Below are positions 26,337 to 34,460 of a stretch of DNA of 64,000 bases, piece by piece. The translations under genes and the position numbers were made by a program. Position 1 is the first letter of the stretch. Every line of letters starts with the position of its first letter. Location of the stretch: positions 1-64,000 of the forward strand of contig CATLGW010000001.1 of NCBI GenBank assembly GCA_949948715.1, given 5' to 3'. Below the pieces are notes generated by a model, which saw nothing but the letters and a program-made list of their open reading frames with translations, ran no database searches and was not told where the DNA came from. The DNA is from an uncultured Lachnospiraceae bacterium (lineage in GTDB: Bacteria; Bacillota; Clostridia; Lachnospirales; Lachnospiraceae).

Positions 26337-26916
26337 TATAAAACAATTAAGGAATATTCTGTTCAGAAAAGGCTTCGGCACGGAAAGATGGAAGAAGGGC
26401 TTTGGTTATTTTGGCCAAAACACCGTGATAGAATATCCGGCGATCATTCAGGATAAATCAAAAATCCATATTGGCAGCGGGACTGTGATTTTGAACAATT
26501 CCAGAATACAAAATTACAGCGACAGGTGTGACGGGGTGGGAGGCATATTTATTGGGGAAAACTGTTATCTCGGATTTCATCTGTCTCTATTGAACTCCGG
26601 GAAAATCAAGATCGGAAATTCTGTTTTGATGGCGGCAAATGTTTTGATCTCGTCTGAGAACCATGGCATGGATCCGGAATCCGAGATCCCGTATATGGAT
26701 CAGCCGCTGTTGTCTTGCAATGTAGAAATTTGCGACGGCGTCTGGATCGGGCAGAACGTGTGCATTCTTCCCGGCGTAAGAATCGGAGTGAAGGCGGTCA
26801 TCGGCGCGGGGAGCATTGTGACAAAGTCGGTTCCGGATTACTGTGTTGCGGTGGGCAATCCGGCAAGGGTGATTAAGAGATACAATTTTGAATCCCACCG
26901 GTGGGAAACGGTTTAA
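26320..26916 (+). CDS. Left-handed beta-helix O-acyltransferase
   Basis: 198 residues of hexapeptide repeats (IHIGSGTVILNNSRI, IFIGENCYLGFHLSL, IKIGNSVLMAANVLI) with the catalytic His in ISSENHGMD and the C-terminal coil GAGSIVTKSVPDYCVAVGNP. Typical of maltose/CysE-type sugar O-acetyltransferases working with acetyl-CoA in the cytoplasm. Probably acetylates a sugar of the module A repeat unit. GAAGGGAAGG precedes ATG 26320. Confidence 0.87.
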   Translation: MGIKNSIKQLRNILFRKGFGTERWKKGFGYFGQNTVIEYPAIIQDKSKIHIGSGTVILNNSRIQNYSDRCDGVGGIFIGENCYLGFHLSLLNSGKIKIGNSVLMAANVLISSENHGMDPESEIPYMDQPLLSCNVEICDGVWIGQNVCILPGVRIGVKAVIGAGSIVTKSVPDYCVAVGNPARVIKRYNFESHRWETV

Positions 26917-26944
26917 GCTAAAAGGATGGGAGTATGACGGCTTT

Positions 26945-27865
26945 ATGAAGAAAAACACAATCTACCTGCCGCTGCAGGGAAGAATCGGCAACCAGCTTTT
27001 CCAGTATGCGTTTGCCAGAAAAATCCAGCGGGAAATGGGCGAAAACGCAGTGATAGTAATCGACGATTCCGATGTCATCCGGTGCGGGTGGGAAAATTCC
27101 CTGACCTTTTATAATTTACCGAACGTCGAATATATACATAAGAATATTATTGAGAGCTGTAAATTGTCAAAACAGTACTTTCTCAGAAAAATATACAGGC
27201 TGTTCACCAGGAACAAGGACTATATGAGCAAATTCAGGAATGAAAAGCGGCTGCAGCCCCTTTTAAACAGAAACGGTATGTTTTTGTGTGAAAACGGATT
27301 TATGGAGCCCCATTTAAATCTTTCCGGCCCGGTCTATCTGGAAGGATATTTTCAGAGTGAAAGCTACTTTGCCGACATAAGGGAGGATATTCGCGGACTT
27401 TTCTCGGGCAAAGATTTTGCATTGCTTGAGAGCTATCCCGGCATGGACAAAATAGAAAATCAAAACAGCGTGTGCATCAGTGTGAAGGTAGAACACAATG
27501 TGGGAAGTTCCATGTATGATGTCTGCTCCATGGATTATTGGAGAGAAGCCATCGGGTATATTATCGATCATGTGGAAAAGCCGTTGTTTTTTATATGCTC
27601 TGACAATGTCGATTACGTCCTTGAGCACTTGATCGATTCCGAAAGATTTGATTATATTGTGCAGGACAAAAATATGCCCGTATGTGTATCTCTTGGGGCT
27701 ATGGCAAAATGCAAGCATTTTATCATCGGCAATACAACGTTCGGGTGGTGGGCGCAGTATCTTTCCGGGTACAGCGGGAAAACGGTGATAGCGCCTTCGA
27801 GGTGGATGGACGTTGAAATGCCCATTGATATCTATCAGAAAAACTGGAAATTGATTGAGGTGTGA
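26945..27865 (+). CDS. GT11-family (alpha-1,2-fucosyltransferase-like) glycosyltransferase
   Basis: 306 residues. N-terminal GRIGNQLFQYAFARKIQ matches the GGxGNQxFQYA motif of GT11, and IIGNTTFGWWAQYLS near the C-terminus matches the family's (S/N)SxxWW motif. The usual HxRRGDY nucleotide-sugar site is not recognisable: at the corresponding place the protein reads CISVKVEHNVGSS. It may use a different donor or be impaired. GT11 members mostly add fucose alpha-1,2 to galactose. The next gene, 1 bp away, encodes a GT6 enzyme, which in known cases acts on the GT11 product. Confidence 0.8.
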   Translation: MKKNTIYLPLQGRIGNQLFQYAFARKIQREMGENAVIVIDDSDVIRCGWENSLTFYNLPNVEYIHKNIIESCKLSKQYFLRKIYRLFTRNKDYMSKFRNEKRLQPLLNRNGMFLCENGFMEPHLNLSGPVYLEGYFQSESYFADIREDIRGLFSGKDFALLESYPGMDKIENQNSVCISVKVEHNVGSSMYDVCSMDYWREAIGYIIDHVEKPLFFICSDNVDYVLEHLIDSERFDYIVQDKNMPVCVSLGAMAKCKHFIIGNTTFGWWAQYLSGYSGKTVIAPSRWMDVEMPIDIYQKNWKLIEV

Positions 27866-27866
27866 G

Positions 27867-28703
27867 ATGAAAAAAATTGGAATTTTGTATATATGTACCG
27901 GCCCCTATGCCGCATTTTGGGAGGATTTTTATAAAACTTCGGAACAATTCTTTTTGAGTGGTTTTGAGAGACATTACTTTGTGTTTTCGGATCAAAGAGT
28001 GGAGGATTTTGGCGCCGGGGACAGAGTGCATAATATCCATATCGACAATCTGCCCTGGCCTCTGATCACTCTGCTAAGATATCATTTTTTCTTATCCGTT
28101 GCGGATGAGTTAGGGAAAATGGATTATCTTATGTTCTCGAATGCAAACATGATATTTGTGGATTATGTCACCCGGGAGGAAATACTTCCCCGGGAGGAAA
28201 ATGACGAGGATATTTTCGTTGTGACACACCCGGGATACTGTAATCGGAGGTCCTGCCAGGCTCCCTTTGAGAGGTCGAGGAAGAACGCCGCCTATGTCCC
28301 TTACAATTACAGGGGGAAATATGTTATCGGGGCTGTAAACGGGGGGACCTGCGAAGCCTTTTTGAGGATGTCGGAGGCTATTGTACAAAACGTTAACGAG
28401 GATTTGAAAAAGAACCGCATTGCAAGCTGGCACGACGAATCTCAGTTAAATCATTATATTGCGGGTTACCGGCGCTACAGACTGCTCACGCCGGAATACT
28501 GTTATCCCTACGGCTTCGATCTGCCGATTGAAAAGAAAATTATCGCGGTGAGTAAGCAGGAAAAGTTTGACGTAAAGTCGTTTAAGGGGATGAAGACAGA
28601 AAAAAGGGATTTGATTTCGAGGGTGAGAAAAAGGGCAGGATCAAAGGGCCGGGCTTTTTTGAACTCTGTTTTGTGCATTAGAGACCACATGCTCTTCAGG
28701 TAA
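27867..28703 (+). CDS. GT6-family glycosyltransferase (blood-group A/B transferase type)
   Basis: 278 residues. Family blocks are clear: GILYICTGPYAAFWEDFY at the N-terminus, HYFVFSD, LMFSNANMIF with the NAN motif at 92-94, VTHPGYCNRRS, the substrate loop AVNGGTCEAFLRM, and WHDESQLNHYI. Bacterial GT6 enzymes have NxN where vertebrate ABO enzymes have DxD and are metal-independent; they transfer GalNAc or Gal in alpha-1,3 linkage, commonly to fucosylated galactose. A tail of about 35 basic residues is extra. ATG 27867 is preferred over the in-frame TTG at 27855. Last gene of module A. Confidence 0.88.
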   Translation: MKKIGILYICTGPYAAFWEDFYKTSEQFFLSGFERHYFVFSDQRVEDFGAGDRVHNIHIDNLPWPLITLLRYHFFLSVADELGKMDYLMFSNANMIFVDYVTREEILPREENDEDIFVVTHPGYCNRRSCQAPFERSRKNAAYVPYNYRGKYVIGAVNGGTCEAFLRMSEAIVQNVNEDLKKNRIASWHDESQLNHYIAGYRRYRLLTPEYCYPYGFDLPIEKKIIAVSKQEKFDVKSFKGMKTEKRDLISRVRKRAGSKGRAFLNSVLCIRDHMLFR

Positions 28704-28825
28704 CGATTTGGTCCGTTTCCTGTGACGGGAAGCAGTCATGGCGGCGAGCCTTGAGGAGGCGGTGAACCTTCTGACCTATAAGACATTTTATCACAAAGGA
28801 ATGACACAGAGTTTCAGGATAAAAA

Positions 28826-28854
28826 TTGACTTAAGAATGAAAAAGTGTTAAAAT
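28826..28854 (+). promoter_or_regulatory. Promoter of glycan module B
   Basis: TTGACT (28826-28831), 17 bp, TAAAAT (28849-28854). It lies in the 267-bp gap between module A and the WecG/TagA gene, about 117 bp before the GTG start, leaving an untranslated leader of roughly 110 bases in which no clear structure was seen. Confidence 0.7.
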
Positions 28855-28970
28855 AGGTCGGTAAAGCTAGGAGATAGTGACAGTTCTGTTTTGGCACATA
28901 GGGATTTGAAAGAGCAAGTATGCGTGTGTTTATTGCGCGTTGATCAATACGTTTGGAGGAGTTCATATCA

Positions 28971-29768
28971 GTGGGAAGATTCCCGGGGGGGCAGTCAGAT
29001 AGTTCAACTGTCCGTAAATTTGATAAATCGAAAATTCCTTTCTGTAATATTATGGGGGTAAATATTGCGGCCATTGATATGCGGTGGCTGCTGGAGTTTA
29101 CAGATAAAAACATAAAGGCGCTTTCCGGAGACTATTGTTGTGTGTCAAATGTGCACACAACTGTTTTGTCTTGGGAAGACGAGAGTTATTGTGCGGTTCA
29201 GAATGGAGGCGCGTTGGCAATTCCGGATGGAGGACCGCTTTCTTTTGTGGGACAAAAAAGAGGGCACAGAGGTATGCGCCGCACTGCAGGCCCCGATTAT
29301 ATGGAAAAAATAATGGAGATGAGCGCCGAGAAAGGGTATCGTCACTATTTTTACGGCAGTACGGAGGAAACCCTGGAAAAAATGAAGTGCCGTCTGACAG
29401 CCGGATATCCGGGGCTGCAGATTGTGGGTATGTACAGTCCTCCCTTTCGAAGGCATACGAGGGAGGAGGATTCCGAGGTGATCCGCAGAATAAACGAGAC
29501 CGATCCCGATTTTGTATGGGTTGGTCTGGGGGCTCCCAAGCAGGAGATTTGGATGGCGGAGCACCGGGGAAAAATGAAGGGATTTATGGTTGGGGTGGGA
29601 GCCGGATTTGATTATTTTGCAGGCAATATTAAGAGGGCTCCGGAATGGATGCAGAAGCATAATATGGAATGGGTTTACAGATTACTTCAGGAGCCCAGGA
29701 GGCTTTTTAAACGATACATGAGGACAAATGCCAAGTTTATATGGCATGCTGTGCTTCGCGGAAGGTAG
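28971..29768 (+). CDS. WecG/TagA/CpsF-family (GT26) glycosyltransferase
   Basis: 265 residues. Conserved GT26 blocks: SNVHTTVLSW, IPDGGPLSFVGQ, GPDYM, FYGSTEETLEKM, VWVGLGAPKQEIWM and VGVGAGFDYFAG. GT26 enzymes add the second sugar (for example ManNAc) to a lipid-linked GlcNAc on the cytoplasmic face. GTG 28971 with GGAGGAG upstream is chosen; the in-frame TTG at 28955 overlaps the ribosome-binding site. First gene of module B, so it probably commits lipid intermediate to this pathway. Confidence 0.92.
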   Translation: MGRFPGGQSDSSTVRKFDKSKIPFCNIMGVNIAAIDMRWLLEFTDKNIKALSGDYCCVSNVHTTVLSWEDESYCAVQNGGALAIPDGGPLSFVGQKRGHRGMRRTAGPDYMEKIMEMSAEKGYRHYFYGSTEETLEKMKCRLTAGYPGLQIVGMYSPPFRRHTREEDSEVIRRINETDPDFVWVGLGAPKQEIWMAEHRGKMKGFMVGVGAGFDYFAGNIKRAPEWMQKHNMEWVYRLLQEPRRLFKRYMRTNAKFIWHAVLRGR

Positions 29769-29780
29769 GATGTTTAAAGA

Positions 29781-30572
29781 ATGAGAGAACTTGATTCCAA
29801 CGAAATTAAGATAGCGCTGGTGGATGTTCTACGGGAAATTGACGAGTTTTGCACAGAAAATGATATCACTTATTTTACGGCCTATGGGACATTGCTTGGA
29901 GTGGTGCGCCACAAGGGCTTTATTCCGTGGGACGACGATGTAGATATTATGATGTTTCGGGAGGATTACCAGAGGTTTATAAGCACCTTTCACCCCACGG
30001 ACAAAAGGTTTTGTCTGACCAGCGCAGAAACCGATAAAGACTATCCGTACACATATGCGAAGGTATATGACAGGGAGACGGTGGTGATTGAGTATTTGTA
30101 CAAAAGGTACCGAATAGGAGTATATGTGGACATTTTTCCCCTGGACTCATGGGGAGATTGCGGGGATAAGAATTTAAAGAGACTGTATTGGTACGGAAAG
30201 CTTCTCAAGGGCAAGACCTGCAGATTTTCTTCCCTGCGCAGCCTTAAAATCAATTTGGCTCTGGCGGGAATGAAACTGATTACCTTGCCTTTTAAAAAGA
30301 GATGGATTATTCAAAGGATTGACAGCCTGTCCCAGGAGGATTCCGATTCGAAGTACTGCGGGAATCTGGCCGCAAACAGCTATGGCAGAAAGGATCGATG
30401 GCCCAAGGCATGGTTTGGTGAAATTGTGAGAATGCCCTTTGAAAATGTGCTTGTGAATGTGCCCAAAGAGTATGACAGTATTTTGAGAACCATTTACGGA
30501 GAGTATATGGTTTTGCCGCCCGAGGAGGAACGAGTGCCTCACCATTCATCGACGGCATGGAAGAAAAGCTGA
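29781..30572 (+). CDS. LicD-family phosphotransferase
   Basis: 263 residues. The LicD nucleotidyltransferase-like core shows YFTAYGTLLGVVRHKGFIPW followed by DDDVDIMM (Asp51-53, 55). LicD proteins move phosphocholine or other phospho-alditols from a CDP carrier to a sugar. No choline kinase or cytidylyltransferase for choline is seen nearby; a TarI-type cytidylyltransferase is encoded at 56004, so a CDP-alditol donor is possible. Lies 12 bp after the GT26 gene. Confidence 0.88.
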   Translation: MRELDSNEIKIALVDVLREIDEFCTENDITYFTAYGTLLGVVRHKGFIPWDDDVDIMMFREDYQRFISTFHPTDKRFCLTSAETDKDYPYTYAKVYDRETVVIEYLYKRYRIGVYVDIFPLDSWGDCGDKNLKRLYWYGKLLKGKTCRFSSLRSLKINLALAGMKLITLPFKKRWIIQRIDSLSQEDSDSKYCGNLAANSYGRKDRWPKAWFGEIVRMPFENVLVNVPKEYDSILRTIYGEYMVLPPEEERVPHHSSTAWKKS

Positions 30573-30585
30573 TATGAGAGACGGG

Positions 30586-31764
30586 ATGGAGAATGAAAAG
30601 CCCAGCGTGTTGATGGTCCACAATTATTATCGAATCCCCGGAGGGGAGGATACCGTTGTGGCAAACGAGAGGAAGCTGTTGGAGGAGAACGGTCACAGGG
30701 TTGTTTTTTACCATAAAAGCAATTCCGAGATAGAAGGCTTCAGACTGCTTAAAAAATTAGCGTTTCCCTTTATGACGATTTTTAACGGGAAAACCTACAG
30801 AGAAGTGAAAGCGATTATAAAAAGGGAGCGCATTGATATTGTCCATGTGCACAATACTTTGAGTCTCATCAGTCCCTCCGTATATTATGCGGCGAGAAAA
30901 TGCAGGATTCCCGTAGTGCAGACGATACACAATTTTCGTATGCTGTGTCCCGGAGCGGCCTTCTATCGGGAGGGCAAAATATGTACGGATTGTGTGGAAA
31001 AGGGGCTTGTGTGCGCGGTTTGGCATGCCTGTTACCGGGGAAGCCGGGCGCAGACTCTGGCCTGTGTGATAGGCGCTGCCTGTCATCGAATGACAGGCAT
31101 ATACGGAAAGCTGAATTATATATGCCTGACAGGATTTAACAAAGAAATGCTGCTGCAGCACAGGCAGATCAAATGTGACAGAGTGTTTGTAAAACCCAAT
31201 TTTGTGAGCTTGGCACAAAGACCTGTCCCCTGGGATAAGAGAAGAGAGCAGTTTGTGTTTGCAGGGAGGCTGGATTCTCTCAAGGGGATTGAGATTGTGC
31301 TTGGCGCCTGGAAAATGATGGGCGAAGCCGCTCCCCTGCTGGTCATCTGCGGGATTGGGCCGAGAGAGGAATGGTGCCGCCGATATATTGCAGAAAATAA
31401 GCTGAAGAATATAGAGATGAGAGGTGGCGTGCCCAACGGGGAAGTGTTGCGGCTCCTGGGGGAATCCAGGGGGATGATACTGGCTTCTCAGTGGTATGAG
31501 GGTTTTCCCATGAGTCTTGCGGAGGCATATTCTGTGGGAACGCCGGTGATCGGTTCGGATATCGGAAATGTGGGGGATATCATTAAAAAATACGGCATGG
31601 GAATAGTTTTTAAACATGATTCGTCAAGAGATCTGGCGGAAAAGGTGATGCAGCAGGATTTGTTCAGGGGATACGAAGGCAATGTGCGCAATGCGGTCAG
31701 CGATGCGCGGCTCAATTATGAACTGTTGATGGAAATATATGACAAGGCGGGAGAGTTCGTATGA
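30586..31764 (+). CDS. GT4 glycosyltransferase
   Basis: 392 residues from ATG 30586 (30574 is also possible). N-terminal MVHNYYRIPGGEDTVVANER and IVHVHNTLSLISPSVYYAAR mark the acceptor domain, with a Cys-rich insertion (CPGAAFY, CTDCVEKGLVCAVWHACY). The C-terminal donor domain has FAGRLDSLKGIE and SQWYEGFPMSLAEAYSVG (E-x7-E). Retaining transferase, cytoplasmic. Overlaps the next gene by 4 bp (ATGA). Confidence 0.88.
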   Translation: MENEKPSVLMVHNYYRIPGGEDTVVANERKLLEENGHRVVFYHKSNSEIEGFRLLKKLAFPFMTIFNGKTYREVKAIIKRERIDIVHVHNTLSLISPSVYYAARKCRIPVVQTIHNFRMLCPGAAFYREGKICTDCVEKGLVCAVWHACYRGSRAQTLACVIGAACHRMTGIYGKLNYICLTGFNKEMLLQHRQIKCDRVFVKPNFVSLAQRPVPWDKRREQFVFAGRLDSLKGIEIVLGAWKMMGEAAPLLVICGIGPREEWCRRYIAENKLKNIEMRGGVPNGEVLRLLGESRGMILASQWYEGFPMSLAEAYSVGTPVIGSDIGNVGDIIKKYGMGIVFKHDSSRDLAEKVMQQDLFRGYEGNVRNAVSDARLNYELLMEIYDKAGEFV

Positions 31765-32312
31765 GAAGAAGCGTCATGCTTGCTTTTGGAATTTTGAGAT
31801 TGATGAGGGAGTATGCGCTGTGCGGGGGAAGGCTGAAGCTTTCAGGGATTAAATATTATCTGGGTAAAAACGCGCAGCTTTGGGTACAGGCGGGGGGAAG
31901 CTGTCACCTGGGTAAGAAGACATGGCTGAGTGACAACTCCTATTTCAGCGCCAACGGCAGTATTCGATTAGGTTACAACAATTTTTTTAATGCCAACTGC
32001 CGGGTGATAGCGATGGACAGAATAGACATAGGGGATAATAATCTGTTCGGGCCCAATGTGGTCATTGTAGACCACGATCACAACTTTTCGGACCCGGACA
32101 GGCTGATTTGTGAACAAGGATTTACCTCAAAGCCCATTAGGATCGGCTCTGATATCTGGGTCGGCGCGAATGTCACTATCTGCGCCGGGGTAAGCATATG
32201 TGACAGGGTGGTAATCGGCGCGAATTCCGTCGTGACCAGGAGTATCACTGAGCCGGGCGTTTACGCCGGGCTGCCTGCCAAACCAATCAAAAGCACAGGG
32301 AATTGCATATGA
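31761..32312 (+). CDS. Left-handed beta-helix O-acyltransferase
   Basis: 183 residues of hexapeptide repeats with VVIVDHDHNFSDPDR (catalytic His), IRIGSDIWVGANVTICAGVS and AGLPAKPIKS at the C-terminus. Acetyl-CoA-dependent sugar O-acetyltransferase of the WbbJ/colanic acid type. Four-base overlaps (ATGA) with both neighbours show tight coupling in module B. Substrate unknown. Confidence 0.87.
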   Translation: MRRSVMLAFGILRLMREYALCGGRLKLSGIKYYLGKNAQLWVQAGGSCHLGKKTWLSDNSYFSANGSIRLGYNNFFNANCRVIAMDRIDIGDNNLFGPNVVIVDHDHNFSDPDRLICEQGFTSKPIRIGSDIWVGANVTICAGVSICDRVVIGANSVVTRSITEPGVYAGLPAKPIKSTGNCI

Positions 32313-33394
32313 AGTATATCTTAATTGGAAAATGCTACAACTCGGAAAGCAACGGGCCGGCCAATGTTATGCGCAATCTGACAGATGGTCTTAAGGGAGA
32401 GGACGTGGATGTGGAGCCTGTTTTGCTGAGTGAGGACTGTAAAAAAGGAGAATTTCTGCGAAGAACCGTTTATCTGATAATGCATGAGAGGAATGCGTTT
32501 GTCAATGTCCATACCTCAGGATTTTTGATTCCTTTGTTAGTTTATATAATGTCCTGGCTGAATCGCAGGAATTTCTATTATCTTACGGTACATGGCATAT
32601 ATCGGATCGATTCCGAGATGAAGGGCAGCGTCCGTAAGTTTTATATTTTGACGGAAGCCTTTCTATATAGGCATTTTCCGAATTTAATTTGTGTCTCAGA
32701 GATGTTGAGGGAGGATGTCCGTTCCCTTTTCGGCAGAGAGAAACGGGTTTATGTGATTCCCAATGGAACGGATGCCCGAAGCAGCCGCAGCTTTCGCCAG
32801 ACGGCAATGAAGGAACGCACCGTTTCGATCATTATGCTGGGAGGGCTGCGTTTCGGAAAGGGGATCGACAAAACTCTTGCGTTGACAGATTTTTTGGTAA
32901 ATATAAAATCTATGGATATATGTTTGACGATATGTGGAGCAGAGGAGGGGACCAGAGACGCTTCCTGGCTGAAGGGAAGGGTACAGGAGGCAGGACTGGA
33001 GGGAAGGGTAGAATATTTGGGGAGCATTATGGAAAGACAAAAGTTATATGACTTGATTTCAGAATCGGATTTCCATATCAGTTTGAGCCGGTATGACACC
33101 TTTAATGTGGCAATTGCGGAATCCCTTGTGCTTGGATGCCCCTGCATTTGTTCCCATAAGTGCGGAGCGGCATATTTGGTCAGGCAGGGTGAGAGCGGAA
33201 TGGTCGTAAATCCGGATGAGGACGGCGCGTTCGAAAAAATTTACGAATATATCCAAAGCTTTGGAGTGGATTCTGCCAAGAGAAGGCGTATTTGGACGGA
33301 AAGAGAAAAGCTTGCCGGGGAGCTGTCCTGGCAGCGCGTATGCCGGATGTACCTTAAGCTTTGGCAGGAAGCGGCAGAGAAAGGAAGAATGTAG
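32309..33394 (+). CDS. GT4 glycosyltransferase
   Basis: 361 residues. N-terminal acceptor half with KCYNSESNGPANVMRNLTDG and VNVHTSGFLIPLL; C-terminal donor half with MLGGLRFGKGIDKTLALTD, CGAEEGTRDA and SLSRYDTFNVAIAESLVLGC (E-x7-E equivalent). ATG 32309 overlaps the preceding stop. Transfers a sugar in module B; identity unknown. Confidence 0.86.
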   Translation: MKYILIGKCYNSESNGPANVMRNLTDGLKGEDVDVEPVLLSEDCKKGEFLRRTVYLIMHERNAFVNVHTSGFLIPLLVYIMSWLNRRNFYYLTVHGIYRIDSEMKGSVRKFYILTEAFLYRHFPNLICVSEMLREDVRSLFGREKRVYVIPNGTDARSSRSFRQTAMKERTVSIIMLGGLRFGKGIDKTLALTDFLVNIKSMDICLTICGAEEGTRDASWLKGRVQEAGLEGRVEYLGSIMERQKLYDLISESDFHISLSRYDTFNVAIAESLVLGCPCICSHKCGAAYLVRQGESGMVVNPDEDGAFEKIYEYIQSFGVDSAKRRRIWTEREKLAGELSWQRVCRMYLKLWQEAAEKGRM

Positions 33395-33398
33395 AGGA

Positions 33399-34430
33399 AT
33401 GAAGGTAATCCATATAGAATCCGGTTTGGGAAATCAAATGTTAAGCTATGCCGAATATCTGGTGATCAAAAAGCTGAATCCGTCGGATGTGTGTTATATA
33501 GAAAACATAATTTATGATATTCCGGAATGTAATGATGTGATATGTCAGTGGAACGGATATGAGCTGGAGCGTCTCTTTGGCATACAGGCGCCTAATATCA
33601 GAGAGTATTTTACGGATGCGCAATGGAACAGTATTATGAAGGATGTGCGGCAAAGCGAATTCTGGAACGACGGCTGGAGGTATGCGCCCGCCATCACGGA
33701 GGCCTTGAACCGTCAGGGGCTTAATTTGGTCAATTATGTGGGAGACGATGCAAAATACCGCCCCCGGCGTTCCCTGCTTGAAAGGATTAGCGGCGGAAAA
33801 ATCGGTTACGACATCAAGCGGTGGGCACGTCCCCTGTATGTAAAGAAATATCGGGCCAGGATGGACGGCTCATCTAAGGTTTTCATCAAAACCGAGGAGG
33901 ATGTGTTTGCCGGGCAGACCCTGAGCTTGAAAAACTACGGAGCCAACATTGATTTTGTAAGGGAAGAAATTTTGGAGGCGTTTCGTTTTCCTCCTTTCCG
34001 GGATGAGAGGAACCTGCAGGCCGTGGAAATGATAACAGGCTGCAACTCCGTGGCGATACATGCCAGAAGGGGGGATATGCTGCAATCCAACGGTTACTGC
34101 TATAAGTACGGGTATTTTAAAAGGGCCACAAGTTATATCAGGAAGAAAGTGGAGGATCCGGTCTTTTTTTTCTTTTGCGACACGGGCAGCGCCCAGTGGT
34201 GCGAGGCGCATCTGGATGTATTTGGGCTGAAAAAGAACAGGGATAAGATACTCTTTGTGGATTGGAACAGGGGGCAGGAATATTACAGGGATATGCAGTT
34301 AATGTCCCTGTGCCGTCACAATATAATCACCAACAGCACTTTTGGCTGGTGGGGGGCTTATTTCAATCAGAATCCTGATAAAATCACCTGCTCCTCCAGC
34401 GTGTGGATCAGTTCCACAAACCAATTTTAG
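33399..34430 (+). CDS. GT11-family (alpha-1,2-fucosyltransferase-like) glycosyltransferase
   Basis: 343 residues. GLGNQMLSYAEYL near the start, AIHARRGDML in the middle (the intact HxRRGD donor site of GT11) and IITNSTFGWWGAYF near the end. An inserted region (about 95-180) makes it longer than usual (about 290). The long upstream open frame overlaps the preceding gene; ATG 33399 follows it by 4 bp. Probably fucosylates the module B glycan. It differs from the module A GT11 in having a complete donor motif. Confidence 0.86.
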   Translation: MKVIHIESGLGNQMLSYAEYLVIKKLNPSDVCYIENIIYDIPECNDVICQWNGYELERLFGIQAPNIREYFTDAQWNSIMKDVRQSEFWNDGWRYAPAITEALNRQGLNLVNYVGDDAKYRPRRSLLERISGGKIGYDIKRWARPLYVKKYRARMDGSSKVFIKTEEDVFAGQTLSLKNYGANIDFVREEILEAFRFPPFRDERNLQAVEMITGCNSVAIHARRGDMLQSNGYCYKYGYFKRATSYIRKKVEDPVFFFFCDTGSAQWCEAHLDVFGLKKNRDKILFVDWNRGQEYYRDMQLMSLCRHNIITNSTFGWWGAYFNQNPDKITCSSSVWISSTNQF

Positions 34431-34460
34431 TAGACCTTGCAATAAAGGAAGGAGTCCGGA

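Noticed and set aside
28738-28851. Short plus-strand open frame of 37 codons beginning MAASLEEAVNLL
   Set aside because: No ribosome-binding site, no recognised family, and the module B promoter lies inside its 3' end; at most a gene remnant.
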